64,000 bases of DNA from Candidatus Protochlamydia sp. (GTDB lineage: Bacteria; Chlamydiota; Chlamydiia; Chlamydiales; Parachlamydiaceae), in assembly GCA_013695355.1 (NCBI GenBank), contig JACDAQ010000048.1, positions 62,001 through 126,000 on the forward strand, written 5' to 3'. The notes beneath the pieces were generated by a model, which was not told the origin of the DNA, ran no database searches, and saw nothing but the letters and a program-made list of their open reading frames with translations. The position numbers were made by a program, and so were the translations under genes. This document shows positions 1 to 7,604 of the stretch, piece after piece. Numbering within the stretch: position 1 is the stretch's first letter; every line of letters starts with the position of its first letter.

Positions 1-14
1 AAAATGCCTTAATC

Positions 15-452
15 ATGCGCGAGCATGGAATTGAAGAACTAGCCATCGAATGGATGTCATTTGTTTCACAATTTCTAAGGTGGGGGTTGAGCCTTTCAGA
101 AGAATATAAACAAAATAACGGGGTAGAATTAAGCCCTGCAGATCTGGCAATAGTTATTCTTAAAAACAGGAAATTACTTTGGGAAATACATCTCAATTCA
201 TCTGATGAAAAGTTTGAAGCAGAACAATACATCAAAGACATTTTGGAATATAAAGTTTATCTTAAAAAGCTGCAAAATGAGGAAACCGATTTAAATGATT
301 TGGAATCGATTAGAAAAAATTCAAGGAAATGTAAAACAATCATGCGTTCATTCATCCATAAAAGTGCATGGATGGATAATATTTTTGAATACATTATCAA
401 ACCTAACATTGAAGAAATTTTAAAAGAAAAAGAATGCATTTTCATTCAATAG
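15..452 (+). CDS. hypothetical protein, probably 5'-truncated by the window edge
   Basis: This reading frame has no stop codon between its first ATG and the left edge, so the true start may lie outside the window. It encodes 145 residues from the visible ATG, rich in Glu, Lys and Ile and predicted by eye to be largely helical, with no signal peptide or membrane segment. I recognise no family. The stop (TAG, 450-452) is followed at once by a promoter-like sequence for the next gene, so the two are probably transcribed separately. Confidence 0.5.
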   Translation: MREHGIEELAIEWMSFVSQFLRWGLSLSEEYKQNNGVELSPADLAIVILKNRKLLWEIHLNSSDEKFEAEQYIKDILEYKVYLKKLQNEETDLNDLESIRKNSRKCKTIMRSFIHKSAWMDNIFEYIIKPNIEEILKEKECIFIQ

Positions 453-479
453 TTGACTTTTTTATCGCAAATTTATACT
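453..479 (+). promoter_or_regulatory. possible promoter for the 511 gene
   Basis: TTGACT (453-458) and TATACT (474-479) resemble -35 and -10 boxes, but the spacer is only 15 bp, shorter than the usual 17. It lies about 30 bp ahead of the next start codon. Weak call. Confidence 0.3.
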
Positions 480-510
480 ATCTTGACAGTATATTAATTA
501 TAGGTTTTTT

Positions 511-774
511 ATGTGGCAAATTGTCAATAGTGGAAATGCTCAGGTATTAGCTGATAATACAAACGGCTTAACCATTTATTCTTCTTTTTATGATAGAGCT
601 CTTCGACTAAATGGTATTACTATTGCAGCTTCTGATAAAACCTTATTCAATGGCCGCCGCGTTATTAATTACAATGATCCTGATTTTACCAATGCATTTC
701 GGGATTATTACTTTCCAAATGTTTTGCAGAAAATTGGATATGTAATCCATGAAGTGATTCCCCGCCAAACCTAA
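511..774 (+). CDS. small hypothetical protein (87 aa)
   Basis: An 87-residue soluble protein starting MWQIVNSGNAQ, with mixed beta/alpha composition (many Asn, Tyr, Ile) and no cysteine cluster, signal peptide or membrane segment. No family recognised. It sits between an unknown gene and the kinase-like gene, with only 62 bp to the latter, and could be co-transcribed with it. An ATG start with AGG a few bases upstream is reasonable. Confidence 0.5.
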   Translation: MWQIVNSGNAQVLADNTNGLTIYSSFYDRALRLNGITIAASDKTLFNGRRVINYNDPDFTNAFRDYYFPNVLQKIGYVIHEVIPRQT

Positions 775-836
775 CAGAGATGTTGAATTAAATTATTTAT
801 ATCTTACTCACACAAAATTTTGCATAAGGATAACCA

Positions 837-1652
837 ATGAGCCTTTCTTTTGATGAGCTTCCAAGTAAATTTCATCCCTATTTATTGGGCCACCCATCCT
901 GTGCATCAAATTTGAAAGAAGAAATTGATCAGTTATTTCAAGCTCCACTTACCCCTTTGAAAGGAAATTATATTTTTACAGCCGGGCGATGGATAATTAA
1001 AGGAAAACGGTCAGACGGTTTATGCACAACTGAAGATACCCATATCTACCGAATTTCAAAGGCTGAGAAGATTCGTCGCTACATTAGTGAAAATCATTTA
1101 GAAAACCATTTGGTTGTCCCTCAAAAATTTCTTTATTGGAATAATGGAGATAGAAAATTTTATGTGATTTGTGAAAAGCTAAATTTATCACAAGAAGTCG
1201 CCCAGCCTGAATCTTCAGTAATCGCAGCCCAGTATGCCGGCGAAAGCCAAAGCGCTGGCGGTCAATGTAAAGCTCTAGCTGAGGGGTTTCCTCAGCGTAG
1301 TTTAACAATTGAACAAGCTAAAGCCCTAGCTAATATTTCAATTTTAGGGCTTACCGATTTATCGTATAATAATGCGTTCTTTACAACAGATGGCAAATTT
1401 GCACTTTTAGATACTGAACCTCAAAAAAGATCCCTAATGAAAAAAACATTTTCTGAAAGCCATTTTGGCTATTGGATGGGGAATAAAGATTCAGTTAAGG
1501 CCCAGCAAACGATAGCTGGCATCGCAAAGCTCAAAACATATTGCAGAGATGAGGCGGCGCGTAGAGAAATAGAAAAAATTGAAAATAGACACTTTCTTTG
1601 GAATAGTGCTAAGATAGTTGGCAAAATTGCCATGATGAGCTTGACTTATTAA
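837..1652 (+). CDS. protein-kinase-like protein, C-terminus cut off by a foldback element
   Basis: The 271-residue product begins after a good ribosome site (AAGGAT). It has hallmarks of a kinase-like fold: an N-lobe-like segment with Lys in WIIKGKR, a hinge-like stretch (FYVICEKL), and a catalytic-loop/metal-loop-like region LTDLSYNNAFF then KFALLDTEP, analogous to xDxxxxN and DxE/DFG. I infer a phosphotransferase-like or pseudokinase role; substrate unknown. Between hinge and helix E lies an odd Ala/Gly/Ser/Gln insert with two hairpins (1236-1296). The TAA stop (1650-1652) is formed by the first bases of the inserted element at 1650-1814. Without that element and one TTAT copy the frame runs on to 2022, giving 338 residues with a hydrophobic tail. 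Confidence 0.6.
   Translation: MSLSFDELPSKFHPYLLGHPSCASNLKEEIDQLFQAPLTPLKGNYIFTAGRWIIKGKRSDGLCTTEDTHIYRISKAEKIRRYISENHLENHLVVPQKFLYWNNGDRKFYVICEKLNLSQEVAQPESSVIAAQYAGESQSAGGQCKALAEGFPQRSLTIEQAKALANISILGLTDLSYNNAFFTTDGKFALLDTEPQKRSLMKKTFSESHFGYWMGNKDSVKAQQTIAGIAKLKTYCRDEAARREIEKIENRHFLWNSAKIVGKIAMMSLTY
1236..1296 (+). repeat. double-hairpin insert inside the kinase-like gene
   Basis: Two stem-loops lie back to back within the coding region: GCCGGCG (1236-1242) with CGCTGGC (1253-1259), one wobble pair, and GCTGAGG (1278-1284) with CCTCAGC (1290-1296), 7 bp perfect. The stretch is GC-rich compared with its surroundings and encodes a low-complexity Ala/Gly/Ser/Gln linker. It looks like an in-frame palindromic insertion, but only one copy is seen here. 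Confidence 0.4.
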
Positions 1653-1814
1653 CCTGAGTTTGGAGTTTTTTCGCTCTTTGGGCTGCGTCAAAGCCTCGGG
1701 CTTGAAAACTAACTGTGAGGGTAATATTAATCAATATGACCCTCAAAGTTATTTATTCAATCGCGAGAGCTTTCACGCTAGCCGAAAGGGCAAAAAAACT
1801 CCAAACTCAGGTTA
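1650..1814. mobile_element. 165-bp foldback (MITE-like) element with TTAT target duplication
   Basis: The ends form a perfect inverted repeat of 22 bp starting TAACCTGAGTTTGGAG at 1650 and ending CTCCAAACTCAGGTTA at 1814. The arms continue as an imperfect repeat almost to the centre (GTGAGGGT near 1719 against ACCCTCA near 1739), so the whole element can fold into one long hairpin. TTAT occurs directly on both sides (1646-1649 and 1815-1818). No transposase is encoded, so mobilisation in trans is inferred. The element interrupts the kinase-like gene. Confidence 0.8.
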
Positions 1815-1818
1815 TTAT

Positions 1819-2022
1819 CTAATCCATTTTGTAATTGCTCTTTTTCCCTTTAATCGAACCGCTGCAAGAGCTTTACAAGTTTCTTTGCGTGTTTTAACAA
1901 GCGCTAAATTGATATTTTTAACACTCAATGGGGCAAGTTTATTACTGGTATGGCACCATAGTCATAAACATATGGAAGGTTTAATCCAAATTGTAGGATT
2001 GGAAAGGAATGGGTTCATTTAA
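1819..2022 (+). pseudogene. stranded C-terminal tail of the kinase-like gene
   Basis: After the foldback element the open frame continues for 67 residues (LIHFVIALFPFNRTAARAL..., ending GLERNGFI) including a hydrophobic segment LIFLTLNGASLLLV that looks like a membrane helix. Codon 1647-1649 (TAT, Tyr) of the upstream gene joins in frame to codon 1819-1821 (CTA, Leu) if the element and one TTAT are removed. It has no start codon of its own near the junction and is best read as the lost tail of the 837 gene, which would have been membrane-anchored. Confidence 0.6.
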
Positions 2023-2118
2023 TTGTCATAAATCCCAAGTAGCCGTAAAAAATTGAATCACTTGGGTAACCCTGATAATTTGTACTCGTGCATTAAAAGG
2101 CTATTCACTCATTAATAA

Positions 2119-2147
2119 TTGATTTAAAATATTCCTTTTGCTATAAT
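2119..2147 (+). promoter_or_regulatory. candidate sigma-66-type promoter for metNIQ
   Basis: TTGATT (2119-2124) and TATAAT (2142-2147) are separated by exactly 17 bp, the best promoter match in the 283-bp space before metN. It implies a leader of about 150 nt; no methionine or SAM riboswitch fold is obvious to me in that leader. Confidence 0.5.
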
Positions 2148-2306
2148 AATTAACAAAATATGAGTTAATTTTGTTCTTTTAGCATCTCCTTCGCTTTTTT
2201 CATTGATAACTTGGACCCTATCCACATCTCCAAATGAATTACTCAGATTAATGGTGGTTTTGAGGCATTTATTTCCTTAGCCTATAAATTTATTTTTAAT
2301 AATTAA

Positions 2307-3341
2307 ATGGATTTTATGAAAGACTCGCTTATTGAGATCAGAGACCTTTCAAAGGTTTTTGAATCGTCAGGAAAAAGGCAAAAAGATTATGCCCTCAAAA
2401 ATATTAATTTTAGCATTCCTCGAGGATGTATTTATGGCATTATAGGAATGAGCGGGGCCGGCAAATCGACTCTTTTGCGTTGTTTAACAGGTTTGGAATC
2501 CCCGTCTGTCGGCTCGATTTTGATTGAAGGTACAGAGCTGACGCAAAAAAAAGGCAAGGAGTTGAACCTTGTACGCCAGCAAATGGGAATGGTCTTTCAA
2601 CATTTTCAGCTTTTTTCATCTCGTACCGTTGCTGAAAACATTGCCTATCCTCTGGAAATTAAGGGTATCAATTCAAGGCAGCAAGACCTTCGGGTAGACG
2701 AGCTTCTAGATCTAATCGGTTTAAAAACCAAAAAACATTGCTATCCTTCCCATCTTAGCGGAGGAGAAAAGCAGCGCGTCGGCATCGCAAGAGCTTTGGC
2801 CAATGGTCCGCATCTTCTTTTATGCGATGAACCCACTTCTGCCCTAGACGCTAGAACAACTGATTCCATCCTTCAACTTTTAGAGCGACTCAACAAAGAA
2901 AGCGGTTTAACTATTGTTATCATTACTCATCAGCTTGAATGTGTAAAGCAGATTTGCCATCGGGTTGCCGTCCTTTCAAAAGGGGAAATTACGGAAGAAG
3001 GAGAGGTCAAAGAGGTTTTCACCCGCCCTCAGCACCCCGTAACCCGGCAGCTATTGAATTTTGGAGCAGGGCAAATCCCCGAGGATCTATTCTATGAACG
3101 GGATGCAAACCGTAAACTCGTCCGCTTAGGTTTTGGGGGGGAACAGGCCAAAGAACCGATCATTTCTCAACTATTAAAACAGTATGATGTCGAAATTAAC
3201 ATCTTATCAGGCGGATTGGACCGCCTTCAAAAAACTATTGTGGGAAATTTATTTGTCGAGCTCTCCGGTTCAACCCAGGCTATGCAGGAAGCTATGGAAT
3301 TTCTTCACAGCAAAAAAATTATCTGCGAGGTCATCTCATGA
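2307..3341 (+). CDS. metN: methionine ABC importer, ATP-binding subunit
   Basis: MetN powers uptake of D/L-methionine across the inner membrane together with MetI and MetQ. The 344 residues show Walker A (GMSGAGKST), the Q-loop region, the ABC signature LSGGEKQR, Walker B (LLLCDEPTSALD) and the switch His (IITHQ). The last ~80 residues match the NIL (ACT-like) regulatory domain that binds methionine and inhibits transport in the E. coli protein. The stop overlaps the metI start by 4 bp (ATGA), so the three genes form one translationally coupled operon. Either ATG 2307 or ATG 2316 could serve as start; 2307 is taken as the longer. Confidence 0.93.
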   Translation: MDFMKDSLIEIRDLSKVFESSGKRQKDYALKNINFSIPRGCIYGIIGMSGAGKSTLLRCLTGLESPSVGSILIEGTELTQKKGKELNLVRQQMGMVFQHFQLFSSRTVAENIAYPLEIKGINSRQQDLRVDELLDLIGLKTKKHCYPSHLSGGEKQRVGIARALANGPHLLLCDEPTSALDARTTDSILQLLERLNKESGLTIVIITHQLECVKQICHRVAVLSKGEITEEGEVKEVFTRPQHPVTRQLLNFGAGQIPEDLFYERDANRKLVRLGFGGEQAKEPIISQLLKQYDVEINILSGGLDRLQKTIVGNLFVELSGSTQAMQEAMEFLHSKKIICEVIS

Positions 3342-4021
3342 GTGAACAATTGCATTTAGCTTATCATCTTATTCCCCTGGAACTTTGGAATACCCTATAC
3401 ATGGTCTTCTGCTCAGCTATACTAGCTATCTTATTTGGACTTCCTCTTGGAATCATACTAACAGTAACCGATAAAGGTCATTTAAAAGAAAATCTTCCTT
3501 TGCATAAAGTTTTGGGGACCATTGTAAATGTGGGTAGATCATTTCCCTTTGCTATTCTCATCGTTGCTTTGATCCCGCTGACAAGATTTCTAATTGGAAC
3601 CAGCTTAGGAACAACCGCCTCGATCATTCCCCTTTCGATCGCCGCCATTCCTTTTTTGGCCCGACTCGTCGAAACTTCTTTGAAAGAAGTGGACAAAGGC
3701 ATGGTTGAAGCGGCCGTTGTGATGGGTTCCTCCCCTATGCAAATTATTATTAAAGTTCTGCTTCCTGAAGCGTTGCCAGGGTTAATTCTCGGAATTACAA
3801 CAATGCTCATTAGTTTAGTGGGCTACAGTGCTATGGCTGGAACGATGGGCGGCGGAGGTCTCGGTAAAATTGCCATCCAGTATGGCTACCAACGTTTCAA
3901 TGCCTTTTTGATGATAGTTACGGTGATACTTCTCATTATTATCGTCCAGGGAATTCAAGGCACAGGTCATTATTTGGTTAGAAAAATTAATCTCAGGCAA
4001 GGAAAAGGACTTTCTCAATGA
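3338..4021 (+). CDS. metI: methionine ABC importer, permease
   Basis: This 227-residue integral membrane protein has about five hydrophobic helices and the permease EAA loop (EAAVVMGSSPMQIIIKVLLP) that docks on MetN. Length is typical for MetI (~217). It overlaps metN and metQ by 4 bp each, which fixes its start at 3338 and supports coupled translation. With MetN and MetQ it would supply methionine to an organism with reduced amino-acid synthesis. Confidence 0.92.
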   Translation: MSEQLHLAYHLIPLELWNTLYMVFCSAILAILFGLPLGIILTVTDKGHLKENLPLHKVLGTIVNVGRSFPFAILIVALIPLTRFLIGTSLGTTASIIPLSIAAIPFLARLVETSLKEVDKGMVEAAVVMGSSPMQIIIKVLLPEALPGLILGITTMLISLVGYSAMAGTMGGGGLGKIAIQYGYQRFNAFLMIVTVILLIIIVQGIQGTGHYLVRKINLRQGKGLSQ

Positions 4022-4818
4022 TAAAAAATCGCCTTAAATATTTAGCAGCCTTCATTTTGGGAATGGCCCTCCTCTTTTTGACCGGATGCTCTACTACTTC
4101 AGAACCTGAGCTTAGGGTAGCAGCAACGTCAGTTCCACATGGGGAAATCCTGGAATTCATCAAACCGCTCCTTAACAAAAAAGGGATCAATTTAAATATT
4201 GTTCTGATCGAAGATTATAATACGCCCAATCGGGCATTGCATGATCGTGAAGTAGATGCAAATTTTTTTCAACATCTCCCTTTTTTGGAGGCCCAAAAAA
4301 GGGATTTTGGTTATCGACTCTCTTCTATTGCCAAAGTTCATTTAGAACCGATGGCCCTTTACTCCAAAAAGTTTTCTATTATCGATAATCTCAAAATGGG
4401 GTCCCTTATCGCCATTCCAAGCGATCCATCGAACCAAGCAAGGGCCTTAAATATGCTTGAACAGCAAAAATTAATTACCTTTAAAAAAACCGCTCAAGAT
4501 CCAAGCATATTGGACATTGCCAAAAATGAAAATCAAATCAAATTTCTAGAAATCGACTCTTCCTTGCTAGCACGCACATTAGAAGATGTGGATGCGGCTG
4601 CCATCACCACAAATTTTGCCTTGCAGGCTGGCCTTTCTCCCCTCAAGGATACGCTGGCCACAGAAAATGCACAGTCTTCTTTTGTGAATGTTCTGGTAGT
4701 CAGGGAAGGGGAACAAGATAGAGCAGATATCCAGGCTTTAAAAGAAGCCTTGACCTCCCCAGATGTAAAAGCTTTTATAGAGGCGCATTATCAGGGTTCA
4801 ATTATCCCTGCCTTCTAG
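4018..4818 (+). CDS. metQ: methionine-binding lipoprotein
   Basis: MetQ is the substrate-binding lipoprotein of the importer. The N-terminus has a positively charged start, a hydrophobic core and a lipobox LTGC with the lipidated Cys at residue 24, so the mature protein is anchored on the outer face of the inner membrane. Downstream, ATSVPHGEIL, DYNTPNRAL, DANFFQHLPF and IAIPSDPSNQARAL are the conserved NlpA/MetQ segments lining the binding cleft. It is the last gene of the operon; a palindromic mini-element follows 28 bp after the stop and could act as terminator. Confidence 0.93.
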   Translation: MIKNRLKYLAAFILGMALLFLTGCSTTSEPELRVAATSVPHGEILEFIKPLLNKKGINLNIVLIEDYNTPNRALHDREVDANFFQHLPFLEAQKRDFGYRLSSIAKVHLEPMALYSKKFSIIDNLKMGSLIAIPSDPSNQARALNMLEQQKLITFKKTAQDPSILDIAKNENQIKFLEIDSSLLARTLEDVDAAAITTNFALQAGLSPLKDTLATENAQSSFVNVLVVREGEQDRADIQALKEALTSPDVKAFIEAHYQGSIIPAF

Positions 4819-4846
4819 AGAAATCTGGCATCAATCCTAGACTTAA

Positions 4847-4874
4847 GAACCTGTTCAAAATCTTGAACAGGTTC
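4847..4874. mobile_element. 28-bp palindromic mini-element with TAA flanks
   Basis: GAACCTGTTCAA and TTGAACAGGTTC face each other around a 4-bp centre, and TAA sits on both sides (4844-4846, 4875-4877). It is the shortest clear member of a family seen also at 12319, 21598 and, degenerate or partial, at 13845, 39680, 39943, 41854 and 61366. The TAA duplication recalls IS5-type insertion sequences, but that link is inferred. As RNA it would form a strong hairpin just after metQ. Confidence 0.65.
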
Positions 4875-4877
4875 TAA

Positions 4878-5114
4878 ATGACTAAACTTATAACGCTTAA
4901 TTGCAAAAATCATTATTTCTTTCTTTTCTTGCTAGCTCTCTCCTTCGCGTTTTCTTTTTGCATCCTTGGAGAATTGATTCCGAATTTGGTTTTTTTCGAT
5001 TATCTTTTTTGACTGATCACTGTGCCGCAAAAAGAGAGTCTGTCTATCTGTTAACTTTCTACCTATTTTATATTACTATAATAAATTATCTTCCAAACAC
5101 TTTATTATTAATTT
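4878..5114. other. intergenic, nothing supported
   Basis: Together with the mini-element and promoter this makes up the 349-bp space between metQ and the 5168 gene. It is pyrimidine-rich on the plus strand in its first half and very AT-rich in the second. A 74-codon open stretch on the plus strand lacks an ATG and a ribosome site and looks fortuitous. Confidence 0.5.
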
Positions 5115-5143
5115 TTAATTATTAAATAATTAGATGATATAAT
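5115..5143 (+). promoter_or_regulatory. possible promoter for the 5168 gene
   Basis: TATAAT (5138-5143) follows a weak -35-like TTAATT (5115-5120) by 17 bp. The start codon is 25 bp further on with GGAG at 5158-5161. The surroundings are so AT-rich that a chance match is possible. Confidence 0.35.
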
Positions 5144-5167
5144 AATAGAATACAATTGGAGCGCTTT

Positions 5168-7135
5168 ATGATTAATTCATTGACCGGCAGCCCAATACCA
5201 ATTATTATTGATTCGTTATATAACAAAATTGAAAGCAATATAACGCAACTTAAAATACTAGGCGAGGGTAATTTTGACCAAAAAAAAAATCTCTTAACCA
5301 CAATAGTACAACAACTCTCTGAGGTTCCAATTAATGATAAAACCTGCAAATTCTCAAATGAATTTGGCAGGACCATGGCCCATCTACGGGTGACCCATAG
5401 TCAATGCCCACTCAAAATCCGTGAGGAATTAAGGGAACTATCAAAGAAAATGGAAAACATTGCAATCGATCATGATCTTCAACGCCCCCGGCCAATTATT
5501 TCTCCCGCTATTGGGAAGCTTAAAAAAGCTGTTCATACTATCTCTCAAATGCATGGTCAGATGCTTAAAAAGGGCGAAGCAGATACGCTGCTTAGGGAAG
5601 GAAAAATTTTATCCACTGAGTATTGGGTAGAATTTCTTGATAAGTGGCATCGTCACCCTGCAATTTTAAATACTTATTTTAATGAGTGGAGATCGTACGG
5701 ACATTGTGAGAGTATTGATTTTTGGACTTATCTCAATGATTTAGAAAAGCAAGGAAGCATTGTTCATCCAGAACTTTTTAGTGAAAATGATCAGGTGCAA
5801 TACCTGACCCGTGAAGAAAGGAAAACTTACCGCTGCAATCTAAAAATAAATGAACAGGGTAATTGTGAGGCGATTACAGCTAATGGAAACGTTTTGGGTG
5901 ACGGACTTTATATTACCGTTTTGGGACCCGACAATGAATTTTATGTTGCTTCCAAGACCCCTGGCAAATTTCAACATGCTAGCTTTTTTAGCGGAGAAGC
6001 CGTCAAATCTGCAGGAATGTTTCTGATTAAAGAAGGTGTGATTAAAAATTTTATCTCACAATCAGGCCACTATAAGCCTGAAATGCCTGAAATATTTCAG
6101 GCTCTTTCAAAATTAGAAAAATCTGGGGTTAACATTAGTAAGATAGCGCTTCTTTTTGGGACCGGAGGAGAAGATAAAGTTGAAATAGCAGATCCTGGCA
6201 AATGGGAGCCTTATCTTCAATTTAAAGAAGGAAAATATAAATCTGCTACAGTCAAAAAAGAGGGTTTGGACGATGCATTAGAAAAGCTTGAAACTATCAC
6301 AATAAGCGATCGATTAGTCTTTAATTTTCTTAAGGATTATGGAGGTGCCAATATAAATAAGGATCTAGACGCTCTTGATCCGGTGAATGGGAGAAAGGTT
6401 CACTTAGCCTGGATAAATTTTAAAAATACCATCGCCAAGGATATTGGTATCATTACGCCGTCGGTTACTAAAGAAAGCCGTTTATGGAGCAATCATGCTT
6501 CATCCGTGGAGGAGATTATCCTGGATGCATCATTGACTATGCCTGGTTTCAAAGATGAATGCGCCAAGATTGCAAACAAGGTTGGGGCAAAAATGAGCTA
6601 CGGCCCAAATGATTCCTGTGCTGTAAAAACAAAGGAAAGTTTAGTTCGCAAAATGGAAACAGATGCAAAACAAATGGGGATATCACCTAAAGAATCACTA
6701 AAAAAAATTGGTGATGTACTCCGAGGGACAGTTGTAGTGAGTGATTCAAAACAAATCCCCCTTGTTGTTGACGGCATTAAAGATTATGCTGGTAAAAATG
6801 GGGGAAATGTTATTTTCAAAAATCTCTGGATAGAGGAACGTGCGACTGGATACGTAGGAGTTCATGCCAAACTTTATCTTCCGGTAATAAATGAAAAGGG
6901 TGTGCGGTCAGATAAAATGATGATCGTTGAGCTTCAGATCCATCTTGATGTGATTATGGATGGTAGTTTAAATTGCATTAAAGAATACTCACATGGATTA
7001 TATGACAGGCTAAGAACAGGTACAATCGACCCTCAACTGGTAAATCCAATCTCACTGACAATGTATGCTTCCGCTTTAAAGCCATTGGCCGATAAGCTGC
7101 AGATTAAAAAATTAGAATCTTATATATACAAATAG
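5168..7135 (+). CDS. putative effector: plant IQM-like domain plus RelA/SpoT-like domain
   Basis: The 655-residue protein starts at ATG 5168, which has GGAG 6 bp upstream. Residues ~160-345 resemble plant calmodulin-binding IQM proteins: HRHPAILNTYFNEW, then YLTREERKTY, FQHASFFSGEAVKSAG (H at 270) and the diagnostic SGHYKP (from 299). Residues ~480-625 resemble a RelA/SpoT-type nucleotidyltransferase fold: a Lys-rich helix (KESLVRKM), GDVLRGTVVV, FKNLWIEER, GYVGVHAKLYLP and the acidic strand VELQIHLD (E588) ahead of a His/Tyr-rich helix (YSHGLYDRLR). The first ~150 residues are helical and could carry a secretion signal. No signal peptide or membrane helix is seen. I infer a type III-secreted protein acting in the host on nucleotides or RNA; catalytic activity is not proven by motif alone. 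A 74-codon gene follows 21 bp later. Confidence 0.7.
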   Translation: MINSLTGSPIPIIIDSLYNKIESNITQLKILGEGNFDQKKNLLTTIVQQLSEVPINDKTCKFSNEFGRTMAHLRVTHSQCPLKIREELRELSKKMENIAIDHDLQRPRPIISPAIGKLKKAVHTISQMHGQMLKKGEADTLLREGKILSTEYWVEFLDKWHRHPAILNTYFNEWRSYGHCESIDFWTYLNDLEKQGSIVHPELFSENDQVQYLTREERKTYRCNLKINEQGNCEAITANGNVLGDGLYITVLGPDNEFYVASKTPGKFQHASFFSGEAVKSAGMFLIKEGVIKNFISQSGHYKPEMPEIFQALSKLEKSGVNISKIALLFGTGGEDKVEIADPGKWEPYLQFKEGKYKSATVKKEGLDDALEKLETITISDRLVFNFLKDYGGANINKDLDALDPVNGRKVHLAWINFKNTIAKDIGIITPSVTKESRLWSNHASSVEEIILDASLTMPGFKDECAKIANKVGAKMSYGPNDSCAVKTKESLVRKMETDAKQMGISPKESLKKIGDVLRGTVVVSDSKQIPLVVDGIKDYAGKNGGNVIFKNLWIEERATGYVGVHAKLYLPVINEKGVRSDKMMIVELQIHLDVIMDGSLNCIKEYSHGLYDRLRTGTIDPQLVNPISLTMYASALKPLADKLQIKKLESYIYK

Positions 7136-7156
7136 TTCAAGTAAAAGGAACACAGC

Positions 7157-7381
7157 ATGAATGATCTAATTAATTATAATTATTACATTTACTCACAAAG
7201 TATTGCTCGAATTGATAATAATTCAAATTTAGAAATTAAAAACCATCAAACTAATGCGTGGACAAAAGTCGGAGATGCAAATTTTTATCGTCGAATTTTG
7301 GAAGAGGGTGACTTAGTGTCAAAAAAAGAAGCGGATGACTTTTATAAGGAAAAAAAAATTTATCTTAACTCATTGAAATAA
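7157..7381 (+). CDS. small companion protein of the 5168 gene (74 aa)
   Basis: A 74-residue soluble, acidic-to-neutral protein with a good ribosome site (AAAAGGA) starting 21 bp after the large putative effector, so almost surely in the same transcript. It contains NAWTKVGDANFYRRIL and KKEADDFYKEKK, looking like a small alpha/beta domain with a C-terminal helix. No family recognised. Position and size would suit a chaperone or an antidote for the upstream protein, but this is inference from context only. Confidence 0.55.
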   Translation: MNDLINYNYYIYSQSIARIDNNSNLEIKNHQTNAWTKVGDANFYRRILEEGDLVSKKEADDFYKEKKIYLNSLK

Positions 7382-7604
7382 ATTAAAAAATTTAAGATAA
7401 GAATTATTTAAAAAAACATCCTATTTTCATACCGCTTTAGCGATCCTGCTTATTATTAAATCTTTTTGGTTGATCACAAAAGTAAATAACTTTTAAATAT
7501 ATAATTATCGTAAATTTTAATGATCGCCACTATACAACATTTTATTTATAGAAATTAAATAATTAGAACTAACTTTATGCTTATTTAATTGATTATTATA
7601 TTCT

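Noticed and set aside
1660-1818. Open frame running through the foldback element
   Set aside because: It consists of inverted-repeat sequence without an ATG or ribosome site; only the part after 1818 looks like former coding sequence.
2148-2306. SAM or methionine riboswitch ahead of metNIQ
   Set aside because: The leader length is suitable, but I could not recognise conserved S-box or SAM-II elements.
4901-5125. 74-codon open stretch on the plus strand
   Set aside because: No ATG, no ribosome site, and composition reflects the pyrimidine-rich and AT-rich DNA; it ends inside the likely promoter of the next gene.
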